Part shown: positions 1-8,906 of the stretch, one piece after another | Numbering within the stretch: position 1 is the first letter of the stretch | Layout: the number at the start of each line of letters is the position of its first letter | Source of the DNA: Microvirga sp. VF16 | GTDB taxonomy: Bacteria; Pseudomonadota; Alphaproteobacteria; Rhizobiales; Beijerinckiaceae | Assembly: GCF_016864375.1 (NCBI RefSeq) | Contig: NZ_CP069356.1 | Location: 992,001 to 1,056,000, forward strand | Reading direction: 5' to 3' | Length of the DNA stretch: 64,000 nucleotides | Made by a program: the position numbers and the translations under genes | Notes under the pieces: model-generated | Told to the model about the DNA's origin: nothing | The model's database searches: none | Seen by the model: the letters and a program-made list of their open reading frames with translations, nothing else

Positions 1-1527
1 CAATTCGGTGAGGACGTGTCGTAACCACGCCAAGGGTTCGACGCGGCAGGCCCGGCAGGTCAGCATCAGGCTGTAGATGACGGCGCTGGCATGGGCGCCC
101 TGGACTGTATCGCTAAAGAGCCAACTCTTCCTGCCTGTTGCAAAAATCCGGATGTCTCGCTCCAGAAGGTTGTTGTCGATCGGCATCCGGCCGTCTTCGG
201 TATAGCGCGTCAGGTATTCCCACTGGTTGAGCGTGTAGGAGACGGCATCTTCGAGCTTGGTGTCTGGCACAACCTTCGGAGCGATAACGTCGAGCCATGC
301 CTTGAGGGCGTTCAGGACCGGAACGGCATGTTTCTGGCGAAAGCGGCGTCTGGCGTCGGCTTGCGTTGCGCCCTCATCCGGCTCTTCGTCCCGCGCCTGC
401 CTTTCAATCCGGTAGAGCTGGTCGAAGAACGTGAGGGCCTGCGCCGGCGGCCCGCCGGGTTTCTTCCTCGCCTTGAGGGCGTCGACAAAGCGCCGCCTGG
501 CATGAGCCATGCATCCAACATGCGTGGCCCCGTTCACCGTGCGCCAGGCCGAGTAGCCGTCACTCATCAAGATGCCGCGATAGTCGCCGAGGAAGGTCCG
601 CGGATGTTCCTGCCCGCGGCCGGGCTGGTAATCGAACAGCACGATCGGCTGCTCGCTGTCCTCGCCGCTGCGATAGGTCCACATGTACGAGGTGCTGGTG
701 GGGTCCTTACCCTCTTCCTTCAGCACCTGAACCGTGGTCTCGTCGCCATGGATGACGGTCTGGGATCGCAGCCGCAGCTTCAGCGCGTCATAGAGGCGAT
801 GCAGATGCCTCTCGCTCGAACCGATCACCCAATGGCCCAGAGCGCCGCGGCTGACAGGAACCCCGGCCCGTGCGAAGGCCTGCGCCAGGCGATAAAGCGG
901 CGTGCCGTCGACATATTTGTGAACGAGCGCGAAGGCCAGCGTCGAGGCCGTGGCGATGCTGCCGGGCAAGGGCTGCGCGGGCATCGGCGCGATGACGACG
1001 GGCGTGATGATCCCGGTGCGGTCGCAGTGTCGGCATGCATATTTGAACCGCGCATTCTGCAAAACCTTCGCCTTCACCTCGATCTGCAGCTGCTCGGTCA
1101 CTAGCTCGCCCATGCGATGCATCGGGTTACTGCAGCACGGACAGTTCTTCTGGTCGTCGGCGAGGTCATACTCGACGCGCTCGCGTGGCAGGTTCGCCGG
1201 CAGGGGCCGGCGCCCGCGTTTCTGGCCGTCCGGCTTTTGGGTGTCCGGCAATCCCGTGTCCGGAAGTTCAACGGCATCCGCCTCGGCGCTGCCCTCGTCT
1301 GCATCGGCCTCGCGGGCGACCTGCTCGGCTTCGTTGAAGACGCGATCCATGTGCTTTTCGCTCCGCGGCGCAAACCGATGCAGCCGCGCCAGTGCCAGTT
1401 CTTCCTCCAGCTTGACGATGCGCTGCGAAAGAGCTTCCCGCTCGGCCTTCAGCGCGGTGATTTCGGCCGTATGCGCCGCCAGAAGCGCCATCAACTCCGC
1501 AACGGTCGGGGTGCCGGCTCGAGTCAT
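1..1527 (-). CDS. tnpC: IS66 family transposase TnpC, partial
   Basis: This DDE transposase of IS66 runs off the window start after 509 codons without a stop. It starts MTRAGTPTVAELMALL with an N-terminal coiled-coil (leucine-zipper-like) segment. A zinc-finger-like region follows (CPCCSNP, then CRHCDR), then the catalytic core. Likely catalytic residues are the D of HGDETT, the D of LMSDGYSAW and the E of NNLLERDIR. IS66 TnpC proteins are usually about 510-550 residues, so only the extreme C-terminus is missing. No frameshift is visible in the part shown. Confidence 0.92.
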   Translation of the reverse strand, partial: MTRAGTPTVAELMALLAAHTAEITALKAEREALSQRIVKLEEELALARLHRFAPRSEKHMDRVFNEAEQVAREADADEGSAEADAVELPDTGLPDTQKPDGQKRGRRPLPANLPRERVEYDLADDQKNCPCCSNPMHRMGELVTEQLQIEVKAKVLQNARFKYACRHCDRTGIITPVVIAPMPAQPLPGSIATASTLAFALVHKYVDGTPLYRLAQAFARAGVPVSRGALGHWVIGSSERHLHRLYDALKLRLRSQTVIHGDETTVQVLKEEGKDPTSTSYMWTYRSGEDSEQPIVLFDYQPGRGQEHPRTFLGDYRGILMSDGYSAWRTVNGATHVGCMAHARRRFVDALKARKKPGGPPAQALTFFDQLYRIERQARDEEPDEGATQADARRRFRQKHAVPVLNALKAWLDVIAPKVVPDTKLEDAVSYTLNQWEYLTRYTEDGRMPIDNNLLERDIRIFATGRKSWLFSDTVQGAHASAVIYSLMLTCRACRVEPLAWLRHVLTEL

Positions 1528-1571
1528 CGTATTGTTGAATCGGAAGCCTCCCCTGACGTCAACCGGCAACC

Positions 1572-1925
1572 TCACCCGACAAATTCGTATTGCCGCACCG
1601 GATGGCGGACCATCGCGTCGAGATCGATGCCGTCGAGCAGCCAGTGCAACTGCTCGGCGTCAAGCAGGACCACCGTCTCCGGCCGCCGCGGCCAGCGGAA
1701 CTTGTCTTGCGTCAGCGCCTTCAGCACCAGCACAAAGCCCGACCGGTCAAAGAACAGCAACTTTATCCGGGTACGCCGGCGATTGCAGAAGGCAAACACC
1801 GCACGCTCGAACGGGTTGAGGCCCATCGCCTGCTCGACCAGGATCGCCAAGGTGTTGATCCCGGCCCGGAAGTCGATCGGATCCCGGTGCAGGTAGACGC
1901 GCAGATCATCAGCGAGCCGGAACAT
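1572..1925 (-). CDS. tnpB: IS66 family accessory protein TnpB
   Basis: The 117-residue protein has the typical TnpB (IS66 Orf2) pattern. It opens with a DDLRVYLHRDPIDFRAGI-type segment, continues with NPFERAVFAFCNRRR, and has KLLFFDRSGF in the middle. TnpB is required for transposition of many IS66 elements, but its biochemical role is unclear. Its start overlaps the end of tnpA by 17 bp, suggesting translational coupling. Length is normal and the frame intact. Confidence 0.93.
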   Translation of the reverse strand: MFRLADDLRVYLHRDPIDFRAGINTLAILVEQAMGLNPFERAVFAFCNRRRTRIKLLFFDRSGFVLVLKALTQDKFRWPRRPETVVLLDAEQLHWLLDGIDLDAMVRHPVRQYEFVG

Positions 1926-2394
1926 GGCACCGCCCCAGCGCTTCGATCATCGCCGACAGAACCTGCGCATCCGCATCGTCCAGCTCCAGCCGCACCCCGT
2001 TCGGCAGCGCCGCCGTCACGCGGACCCGTGCCGCTGGCGGCCGAGCTGACGGGGCCGGCAGCCGCGCCATCGGCGTGGTCTCAACCACCGGCACGAAGGC
2101 TGACGGCGCGCCGCTCGGCATCACCGTCAACGCCGCCTTCTCGGTCGCCTTCCGGTCCTGGCGCAGCTTGACCCACTTGCGCAACTGATTGGCGTTGATC
2201 CCGTGCGCCAGCGCGAGCCCTGCCACCGATACCCCCGGCTCGAGGCAGGCGTCGATCAAGCGCTCCTTCTCGACCGGATCAAACCACCGCTTGCCGTTGC
2301 GAAGAACCCTGACGACCCGCAACTGCCCTGGTACTTCCGCGCTATTCACTGTCATTGCGTCCGCAGCCTCCATTGCGGACACAGACTCCTTCAC
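1909..2394 (-). CDS. tnpA: IS66 family accessory protein TnpA (HTH)
   Basis: This 161-residue protein is the first gene of the IS66 operon. A helix-turn-helix lies around residues 40-75 (DACLEPGVSVAGLALAHGI, then NANQLRKWV), as in TnpA/Orf1 of IS66 and the IS3 OrfA group. The C-terminal half is alanine- and proline-rich and less conserved. The start lies about 40 bp inside the element end at 2434, leaving room for a short promoter. Confidence 0.88.
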   Translation of the reverse strand: MKESVSAMEAADAMTVNSAEVPGQLRVVRVLRNGKRWFDPVEKERLIDACLEPGVSVAGLALAHGINANQLRKWVKLRQDRKATEKAALTVMPSGAPSAFVPVVETTPMARLPAPSARPPAARVRVTAALPNGVRLELDDADAQVLSAMIEALGRCHVPAR

Positions 2395-2523
2395 TGCATC
2401 AGCAATGAAAAGGTGCAGAGATTTGCGCGCTTACGATGAGTCCGCAATCGAATGACCCTGCGCGACGCAACAGCGAATAGGTGTGCGTCTGACCAGGAAG
2501 GTGAGCGAGTTCGACGGGACCGC

Positions 2524-2730
2524 ATGTCGGTCGCGACCTCCCATGAGGGGGCTGGCTTTGCCGTGCAGACGGTCGCCTCCATGGCCGAGGCATGGGTTTG
2601 GCTGGAGGCCAAACAGCCGGCGGTGCCATTGTCGACTTCATGCTCAACGACGGTCCTGCCACAGAGGCTGCAGGCAAGCTCAACAGCCACGCCATCCCTT
2701 TCGTCGCCTATTCTGGCGAACCTCAGCGCC
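2524..2730 (+). pseudogene. response-regulator receiver fragment, frameshifted
   Basis: Two overlapping frames together give a receiver-domain-like sequence. The first ends GFAVQTVASMAEAWVWLEAK. After a shift near 2612 the second continues GGAIVDFMLNDGPATEAAGK and HAIPFVAYSGEP. The D of VDFMLNDG would be the phosphoacceptor region and the S of YSG the conserved Ser/Thr. The N-terminus is missing next to the IS66 end at 2434. The rest of 2435-2987 shows no other gene. Confidence 0.5.
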
Positions 2731-2987
2731 AGAGCATGTCCTCTGAGCTTCATGCAGTGTCATGGCTTGAGGGGCCTACGAGACGCGTCGACTTACTGAA
2801 GGCTGCGCGGAAGATACTCATGCCCATGTCAGGGTGGGATTTATCCGCTCCTACTCTGCGTTCTTGATGCTCATTCAATGTCGGCTTGGGGTCAAACTGA
2901 GCCGTTAAGCGTGACCGTGTAAAGGTCTGCTGACCCCACGACTGCGGACGCTCGGTCTACTTCGGCTCTGTGCCAGCTCAGGCATTA

Positions 2988-3944
2988 GAGGCTGGTGAGC
3001 AATTATCTTTCGCCTTTGCGAGTGAGACGGCGCAGCAGGATGCGGCTCATCGCGAGATAGAGCAGCATCTCGCCGGTTTCGACGAAGCGCTCATAGTCCT
3101 TGGCGAGGCGACGATTGGTGGTCAGCCAGCCGATGGTCCGCTCCACCACCCATCGGCGTGCGAGCACCTGAAAGCCGCTCGGGCGCGTCGGTGGCTCTGC
3201 GTCAATCCGCATCCAGGTTCCGCCGCTCCACCAATGCTGCGGGATGGATAATCTCCAGCCCAGGGCTTTCTGAAGCCAGTCCCGCAAACCTCGATAAGCG
3301 GTGTCTGCCCACATCAGCTCGATGGCCGGAAACAGATGCTGCAGACCCTCCAACAAGACCTCAGCTCCGGCGCGGTCATGGATGTCGGCGGGCTGCACCT
3401 TGTTCTTCAGCAGATTGCCTTGCGTATCAACGAGCAGATGACGCTTGCGGCCCTTCACCTTCTTGGCGCCGTCATAGCCGCGCGGCCCTCCCATCTCGGT
3501 GGTCTTGACTGACTGGCTGTCGATGATCGCCGCACTCGGTTGAGCAGACCGGCCGATCGTGCGCCGATAACTCTCGCGCAGCGCCTGAGTGATGTGCTCC
3601 CACGTGCCGTTCTCCCGCCACTGCGTATAATGGTAGAAGACGGCGTCGCGTGGCGGATATTCGTGCGGCAGCATCCGCCATTGAGCTCCTGTCCGCAGCA
3701 GGTAGAAGATGGCGTCGGCGATGCGGCGTAAGGGATAGGTCTGTCGTCGCCCGGCGGGATGACTGCGGGCGATCAGCGGCTCCAGCAGCGCCCATTCGGC
3801 ATCGGTGAGATCACTGGCGTAGGAACTGACATCCATGGCACGGGCCTCGATCGTGAAACAGCCCGCATCCGCCTCCGCGGCCCAGCACCAAACCGATTCT
3901 GAATCAAACACTTGGATCGAGCAATAAAATTGCTCACCAGCCTC
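2988..3944 (-). mobile_element. IS5-family element with terminal repeats and TTA target duplication
   Basis: A 17-bp perfect inverted repeat, GAGGCTGGTGAGCAATT, begins at 2988 and recurs in reverse complement ending at 3944. TTA flanks both sides (2985-2987 and 3945-3947), matching the 3-bp TNA duplications made by the IS427/IS1031 subgroups. One intact transposase gene fills the 957-bp element. It looks complete and possibly still mobile. Confidence 0.9.
3003..3836 (-). CDS. IS5 family transposase
   Basis: The single-ORF DDE transposase begins MDVSSYASDLTDAEWALLEP, the usual IS5-group N-terminus. An upstream in-frame ATG at 3911 would add 25 unrelated residues. Catalytic motifs are IIDSQSVKT (first D), LMWADTAYRG (second D) and VVERTIGWL (E). 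It has 277 residues, a normal length with no frameshift. Confidence 0.93.
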   Translation of the reverse strand: MDVSSYASDLTDAEWALLEPLIARSHPAGRRQTYPLRRIADAIFYLLRTGAQWRMLPHEYPPRDAVFYHYTQWRENGTWEHITQALRESYRRTIGRSAQPSAAIIDSQSVKTTEMGGPRGYDGAKKVKGRKRHLLVDTQGNLLKNKVQPADIHDRAGAEVLLEGLQHLFPAIELMWADTAYRGLRDWLQKALGWRLSIPQHWWSGGTWMRIDAEPPTRPSGFQVLARRWVVERTIGWLTTNRRLAKDYERFVETGEMLLYLAMSRILLRRLTRKGER

Positions 3945-4160
3945 TTAATGCAGATCACCCTGGTCGGGTGGCGCGCCGACGTCGCACTTCTTGCAGTTCA
4001 GCTCGTGGCCTAGCGCCCTATCACGGCCTTCCTCTGTAATCACCCACGGACGAATGGTCCAAGGCGGATTATGGCGGACATGTTGGTTGTGGCCACATTC
4101 AAGTTCAGCAACCCAGTGCTGTTCTTCGTCAAGGTGAAAGCCGACAATCCGTTTCTTCAT
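3945..4160 (-). CDS. DUF3565 domain protein
   Basis: This small protein of 71 residues starts MKKRIVGFHLDEEQHWVAEL. It has the conserved CGHNQHVRHNPPW and a C-terminal CKKCD, so four Cys/His positions could bind metal. These features match DUF3565, a family of unknown function. The stop codon is supplied by the TTA target duplication of the IS5 element, so the last residues may have been changed by that insertion. The longer in-frame extension upstream (to 4340) does not resemble the family. Confidence 0.75.
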   Translation of the reverse strand: MKKRIVGFHLDEEQHWVAELECGHNQHVRHNPPWTIRPWVITEEGRDRALGHELNCKKCDVGAPPDQGDLH

Positions 4161-4570
4161 GTTCCAGCAAAACGTCAGGCGCCCACGAGTCCAATCGGAG
4201 CCGTAATGGAGCCGAGGAGAGGAGAACCACATGGCGCAGTATTCAAGAAAAACAAAGAGATAGGCTGGGGTAAAACCTGCTTTGGACCAGCTTTGTGTAC
4301 CAAAAGTCCTTCCCCCAACTCGACCTACAGCGCTCGGCACGAACGACTGCTTTCGACCTCAGAGCGGAAGTTCGGCTTACTTCCGCGCTGTGCCAGGAGC
4401 TGACGTACATTGCTCGCAGCAATATGTGCGTTGCGGGAGACGCGGCGTCGAGGCCAAGCTACCGGAGGGCCGTCATAGAGGATCGTCTGTCGCACGACCC
4501 GGCAGCACCCCACTCCGATTGGCGCCCACGGTTGTTGCTGCACTCTGAGCGGCTATCCGGATCGGTGCGC
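4161..4570. other. gene-free stretch with a degenerate repeat
   Basis: No reading frame here looks like a gene. Around 4372-4406 the sequence resembles 2955-2985 (TACTTC-G-CTGTGCCA followed by AGCT), an apparent degenerate intergenic repeat. Confidence 0.4.
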
Positions 4571-6991
4571 TCATTGTGGGTTGAATACAATTCGCCACTT
4601 CGGTTCGCCCGGCAGGAATGGGATTGGTCGGCCCCTCACCCAATCCTCATGGCCGGCATTGTAGTAGGGTGACAGAGGATGGCCGGTCTGACCGGTCGGC
4701 ATGTGAAAGATTCCTGTTCCTTCATGACCCGGTGCGACCACGAACCGCTCCGATGCTCCGGTTCTCGGGCTCGCCACCCGAGGCTGGTAGAGATCCCCCG
4801 ATTGCGCCACACTTGGCGGGTTCAGGAGGAGGGCCAGCCCAGGTATGGCTCGCGCAAGCGGGTGCCTGATCTCGGTCCGGTTGGCGGCGCCCCAGGTGAA
4901 GGTTTCGAGTCGGCCATGCGCCTGTGTGGCAACGGCTGATAGGATTCTCTCGATTGTGGCGTCCACAACGGCATCCCAATCCCGATACCCGGGCGGCACA
5001 AGATGAGCCGGGCGCTCCGTCAACAGCCGCCACACCGGCTCGTCAGCCTGCTTTGGGACGAAAGGCGGAGTGGCACGCGCGCTCGCCGGCGTGGGCTCGC
5101 CTGTTCGCATCGGCACGGAATAGGCGGCATACACGGCATTGATCAGTTCGGTCCGGAAGGTGCGGACAAGCCGATAGCCAACAGAGTCCGGGACTGCCCG
5201 GCCGCCCCAATTCTCCACTGTTGGGATAAGGGCCGCGTAGCGAGGGTTTCCAGCACCGGCCTGCAGCCGTTGAAGCATCAGAACCTGCCACCGTTCCAGC
5301 AACACCCCACGATCATCCAGTTGGATGGCCAACATGTCCTGTTCGTCGAAGAGTTCCTTGGCCAATAACCTGTCTCTGATCTGGCGCGCACGCGATCCAT
5401 GGGCATAGGCGCCAAAGCCGATCTTCGCCAAGACCTCCCCGCCGACCACTCGGCTGTTTGCCGTCCAGATGCGCCGGTTCTCGGGGTTATAGATCACCGG
5501 CACGTCCTCCGGCGCCAGATATCCGTTCCAGCCCTTGGTCCCGTCTGCCCACGACGTTGGAAGTCGTCCATCGAACCCGAAGCGCTTCGGTATCACCGAT
5601 GTCACTGTCCAGCCGATGTTGCCGTGAGCGTCGCCGACGACAAGGTTCTGGTGCGGAATGCCCAACCGGTGGGCGATGTCCAGCGCTGCGCCTGCTGTGG
5701 CGGCTTGTTCGAGGTCCAATATGCCGCGCAGGTTCACCGCCACCGGATCGTGCGCGATCCAGCGATAAGCCAGCTTGCGGCCCTGGCGGTCGGCGGCAAT
5801 GACAGGTCCCCAGAGGCTCTCCTCGATAGATAGGATCTCGCATGCTGCGCCCTTCGGACAGAGGCGCTCCTCCACGTGGTCAAGGTGCCGAGGGCCCGCG
5901 GGCGTGCGATAGAGATCGGGGTTTGCTGCGACCGGTTCGAGGATGACGACATCGCCCGTATCGATATAGCTGTTGGTGAAGCCCCAGGCGATCTTGCCAT
6001 TGCTGCCGGCGACGATGCTCGGAGCCCCGGGCAGCGTGACACCTGTGATGTCGAGAGTCGTGCCGCCACTCTCATCGCTTAGCACGAGGCGTGCTTTGTA
6101 CCAGGTGTTTGGAACCCTCAGGTTAAGATGCATATCGTTGGCCACGATAGCCGCCCCGCGGGCACTGAGACTGCCTCCTACGGCCCAGTTGTTGCTACCG
6201 CGGCTGACAGCCTCCTCCCCGCCTTCCTTGAGCAGCAACGGGAGACCGGCCTTGGTCTTGGCATTGCCGTCGGGCATCGCCGGCATCGGCAGGGACGACC
6301 CATCGAGTGGCGCATCCCATGTTGTGCCCTCAGGAAAAAGGAAGGCAGCCAGCGGGCTTCCGAGGGCTGCCTCCGCATCGGCCTGCTGACGCTCGGTCGC
6401 CCCATCGTTTTCCTGCAGGTCCAAATAGATCGTGTAGACGGCCAGTATGGTGTCCTCGGCTGTCCAAGGCGCAGGGGTGGAACGCAAGATCATGTATTCG
6501 AAGGGAGCAGCGTCCAAATCCCGCAAGCCGCGGTTAACTCCGCCGACATACGCATCGATGACCGCACGCTCCTCCGGCATCATGGCGGCCAGAACTGCGG
6601 CGGCCCGCGTTCGGAAGCGATGCACGCGATGCTGACGATCTTGGTCCAGGGTGACGGTTCCGACCAGCTCGGAGAGTTCGCCGGCCGCGAGGCGGCGCTG
6701 ACCGTCCATCTGGAAGAAGCGCTCCTGCGCGTGCAAAAAGCCCAGCACCCAGGCAAGATCGACCCGGGAACGGCCGCTCAGGGTTGGCACCCCTTGAGCA
6801 TCCCGTGTCACCGTGACGGGAGCCGAGAGCTCACGCACCGCAACACTGCCTTCCAATACGGGAAGGCTGGCGCGCAAATGCCAATACACAGATGCGCTCG
6901 CCGTCAGGACAACAATCGCGATAAGGACCACAAACGCCAGGGTCCCGCGGATCCAAAACCGCGTCTGAGAAAGGTTTCCGAGCAGCCGCAT
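4571..6991 (-). CDS. penicillin acylase family protein (Ntn hydrolase)
   Basis: This enzyme would hydrolyse amide bonds of beta-lactams, acyl-homoserine lactones or other acyl amides. The family is made as a precursor that cleaves itself into alpha and beta chains, exposing an N-terminal serine. The motif SRGSNNWAVGG near residue 260 supplies that serine. One hydrophobic segment at residues 14-35 (GTLAFVVLIAIVVL) suggests an inner-membrane anchor with a periplasmic catalytic domain. The ATG at 6991 is preceded by AGGAG at good spacing, so it is preferred over a GTG at 7018. The 806-residue length fits the family. The substrate cannot be told from sequence. Confidence 0.85.
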   Translation of the reverse strand: MRLLGNLSQTRFWIRGTLAFVVLIAIVVLTASASVYWHLRASLPVLEGSVAVRELSAPVTVTRDAQGVPTLSGRSRVDLAWVLGFLHAQERFFQMDGQRRLAAGELSELVGTVTLDQDRQHRVHRFRTRAAAVLAAMMPEERAVIDAYVGGVNRGLRDLDAAPFEYMILRSTPAPWTAEDTILAVYTIYLDLQENDGATERQQADAEAALGSPLAAFLFPEGTTWDAPLDGSSLPMPAMPDGNAKTKAGLPLLLKEGGEEAVSRGSNNWAVGGSLSARGAAIVANDMHLNLRVPNTWYKARLVLSDESGGTTLDITGVTLPGAPSIVAGSNGKIAWGFTNSYIDTGDVVILEPVAANPDLYRTPAGPRHLDHVEERLCPKGAACEILSIEESLWGPVIAADRQGRKLAYRWIAHDPVAVNLRGILDLEQAATAGAALDIAHRLGIPHQNLVVGDAHGNIGWTVTSVIPKRFGFDGRLPTSWADGTKGWNGYLAPEDVPVIYNPENRRIWTANSRVVGGEVLAKIGFGAYAHGSRARQIRDRLLAKELFDEQDMLAIQLDDRGVLLERWQVLMLQRLQAGAGNPRYAALIPTVENWGGRAVPDSVGYRLVRTFRTELINAVYAAYSVPMRTGEPTPASARATPPFVPKQADEPVWRLLTERPAHLVPPGYRDWDAVVDATIERILSAVATQAHGRLETFTWGAANRTEIRHPLARAIPGLALLLNPPSVAQSGDLYQPRVASPRTGASERFVVAPGHEGTGIFHMPTGQTGHPLSPYYNAGHEDWVRGRPIPFLPGEPKWRIVFNPQ

Positions 6992-7188
6992 CAGAGCTCC
7001 TGCCACAACCTGGGACACTTGCGTGAGACACGCGCCTGAACCGTTTTGGTTCTAACGCTTTGTCTGAAAGCCTCCAGATGAGACGGTGGTCAAAAGGTTC
7101 TTAGCCCTAGAGGCAGCGAAGGGCCGGCCCTAACGAGCGTAAATGTGCTTAGGAAGCGATTTATGGACAGCTATGCGGAGGAACCGCC

Positions 7189-7608
7189 ATGGGCATCCCT
7201 CAGTCAAGCTTCACAGCCGCCGATTGGATCGCGTTCGGATTGCTTGCTCTGATGCCTGTCCTGATGATCCTGGGCATTCTTGTGATCCGCCGAGAGATCC
7301 ATGCGGAGGCACTGCTTCGGGCACAGTCCATAAAGCTGAAAACAAGCAAGAATCAGCGGCAGCACTGGCGGAAAACAGCCCTCTCCCAGGATATGATCGA
7401 CTTGCTCGATGACGTCGATACTCTGCTCAACAAGACAGCAGCCGATCAGCTGACAGCACGGCAGCAGCATCGCGAAGCGGTTCGCTTGTCTTGGGCCAGC
7501 CGCCATATCCCTTTGCGTACGCTTCTGCTGGGCGGCGTGGCCTTGGCGGGTGTGCTCTCTACCATCCTCATGGTGGTCGCCGAAGGCCCCAGCAATCCTA
7601 TTCCCTGA
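7189..7608 (+). CDS. small protein with two membrane segments, function unknown
   Basis: This 139-residue protein has a GGAGG ribosome site just upstream. Membrane segments lie at residues 13-34 (IAFGLLALMPVLMILGILVI) and about 112-132 (LLLGGVALAGVLSTILMVVA). Between them is a charged, probably cytoplasmic stretch of about 75 residues. I do not recognise a family. It is divergent from the penicillin acylase gene. A longer opposite-strand frame here has no family resemblance and looks like a shadow. Confidence 0.55.
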   Translation: MGIPQSSFTAADWIAFGLLALMPVLMILGILVIRREIHAEALLRAQSIKLKTSKNQRQHWRKTALSQDMIDLLDDVDTLLNKTAADQLTARQQHREAVRLSWASRHIPLRTLLLGGVALAGVLSTILMVVAEGPSNPIP

Positions 7609-7682
7609 CCGGCATCGAAGCATACAACGCAGCACCTCATCGGTATGGTAACTATCCTCCACCGGCTGCAGAAGCACGCTCG

Positions 7683-8084
7683 ATGTCCTTTGCCACCAAA
7701 CAGCTCGGCCAAACAGCTCGGCACGTTCCTTGGCGCTACTGCCCCTGACGGTTCCGAGGTGCGGGTCTTGTGCAGCACCAGCCGGGGCAGCTTGGCGCAT
7801 TCACTCTGCCGCCTCATGCGGTCTCAAAAGCCATGGCACACCGGACCGCCGAGGAAGTCTGGTACTTCGCCTCGGGCCGGGGACAAATGTGGCGCCGCTT
7901 GCATGACCGGGAAGAAGTCGTCGATGTGGAGCCTGGTGTCGCCATCTCAATTCCGGTTGGGACCCACTTTCAGTTTCGCTCTGTCTCGCACGGGCCTCTG
8001 ACGGCGGTTGGCACGACCATGCCGCCATTGCCGGGCGAAGACGAGGCGTTTGCTGTCGATGGGGTTTGGGACCCTACCGGTTGA
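7683..8084 (+). pseudogene. cupin domain protein with two compensating frameshifts
   Basis: The second half reads as a cupin: AEEVWYFASGRGQMWRR, then GVAISIPVGTHFQFRS. The first half is APDGSEVRV in another frame. A 13-bp tandem duplication (CCAAACAGCTCGG twice, near 7696-7721) shifts the frame by +1. A second change near 7767 restores it, giving a path MSFATKQLGTFLGA, GSEVRV, QHQPGQLGAFTLPPHAVS. With the 13-bp copy removed the frame runs from ATG 7683 to about 7767. It is probably inactive as it stands, unless one of the shifts is a sequencing error. Confidence 0.6.
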
Positions 8085-8573
8085 TGGCCCCGGAAACGCT
8101 GCCTTTCACATTAGCACCCGGCGGCAAACGGCAGGGCTGGACCCGTTGCGGGATGGCCCGAATAGATCGCGCCTGATCCTCTGGAAATGCACTGGGCCAC
8201 ACTCCGAATGTCGCGTTCGGGTCTTGGTTGTGTAAAAACGCTGACGTGCCGCTCGTTGGAGCAATCTTATGTCTTGGAGGGCCGAATAGGCCGGAGATTT
8301 CACGGCGTATGGGGTTTATGTTGTACAAATAGTTCGCCGAGATCGGACCCGTTCGCGTTTTGACAGGCTGGGTCAAAAAGCGACGAAGAACAGACGAAAT
8401 GAAGGTCCGCTTACCCCGGCAGTGCTGACGATCTACCGGCGTGCAAGACCTGGATCTCGGCAGGCGCTGTATTCCGCTCACCAAGGACAGGTGAGTGCCG
8501 GCACAAGCTTGACAGTAAAGCTCCCCGCAGTGGATAAGGCCAGCCCTCGCCGGCCTCCAATAGCCGGCCTTGA
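8085..8573. other. gene-free stretch with a dispersed repeat copy
   Basis: No convincing gene. The segment 8369-8417 (GGGTCAAAAAGCGACGAAGA and the following AAATGAAGGTCCGCT) closely resembles 58488-58531, so it is one copy of a dispersed intergenic repeat. Confidence 0.4.
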
Positions 8574-8650
8574 AGGAGTGTAGCTCAATCGGCTAGAGCA
8601 CCGGTCTCCAAAACCGGGGGCTGGGGGTTCGAGTCCCTCCACTCCTGCCA
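8574..8650 (+). tRNA. tRNA-Trp (CCA anticodon)
   Basis: A cloverleaf can be drawn: acceptor stem AGGAGTG/CACTCCT, D-arm GCTCAATCGGCTAGAGC, anticodon loop TCTCCAAAA, T-arm with GTTCGAGTC, and an encoded CCA at 8648-8650. It differs from the copy at 29117 by one base (C at 8621) in the variable loop. Confidence 0.95.
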
Positions 8651-8845
8651 CTACTGAGCAGCCTTACCTCTCCCAAGCCTCTGCCATAGCAGCCCCGATG
8701 ACGTTCGGGGACTCATCCAAAGCAAGCACTGAGTCGCACGAGGCTCGAAGTTGAGGTGAATGTCCTTGCCTCAACGTTTGGCTACCTATTGGCTACCTGG
8801 GGGAAATGGCTCAAAGGGCAGATGCCGGTAACCCTTTGAAATTGT

Positions 8846-8906
8846 TGGTGAGCGCGCTGGGACTCGAACCCAGGACCCTCTGATTAAAAGTCAGAGGCTC
8901 TGCTAC
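8846..8906 (-). tRNA. tRNA-Lys (TTT) 3' fragment
   Basis: On the minus strand the sequence from the D-arm edge to CCA is present: anticodon arm CCTCTGACTTTTAATCAGAGG (positions 8876-8896), T-arm GGGTTCGAGTCCC, acceptor strand CGCGCTC, A, CCA. The 5' acceptor strand and most of the D-arm are missing and are replaced by the end of the lipid kinase gene. It is therefore a fragment, probably left by recombination at a tRNA gene. 8651-8845 shows nothing else. Confidence 0.7.

Larger units (their letters stand above)
1..2434 (-). mobile_element. IS66-family element, cut by the window start
   Basis: The three standard IS66 genes lie in order tnpA-tnpB-tnpC on the minus strand. The upstream end of the element is visible: CGCTTAC at 2428-2434 is the reverse complement of GTAAGCG, the usual IS66 terminus. 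The 8 bp after it (2435-2442) would be one copy of the target duplication. The other end lies left of the window, so intactness of the element cannot be judged. Confidence 0.85.

Noticed and set aside
7204..7800. Minus-strand frame of 198 residues
   Set aside because: It overlaps the two-helix membrane protein gene, which has a good ribosome site and clear hydrophobic segments.
8846..8906. Complete tRNA-Lys gene
   Set aside because: The 5' acceptor strand and most of the D-arm are missing.
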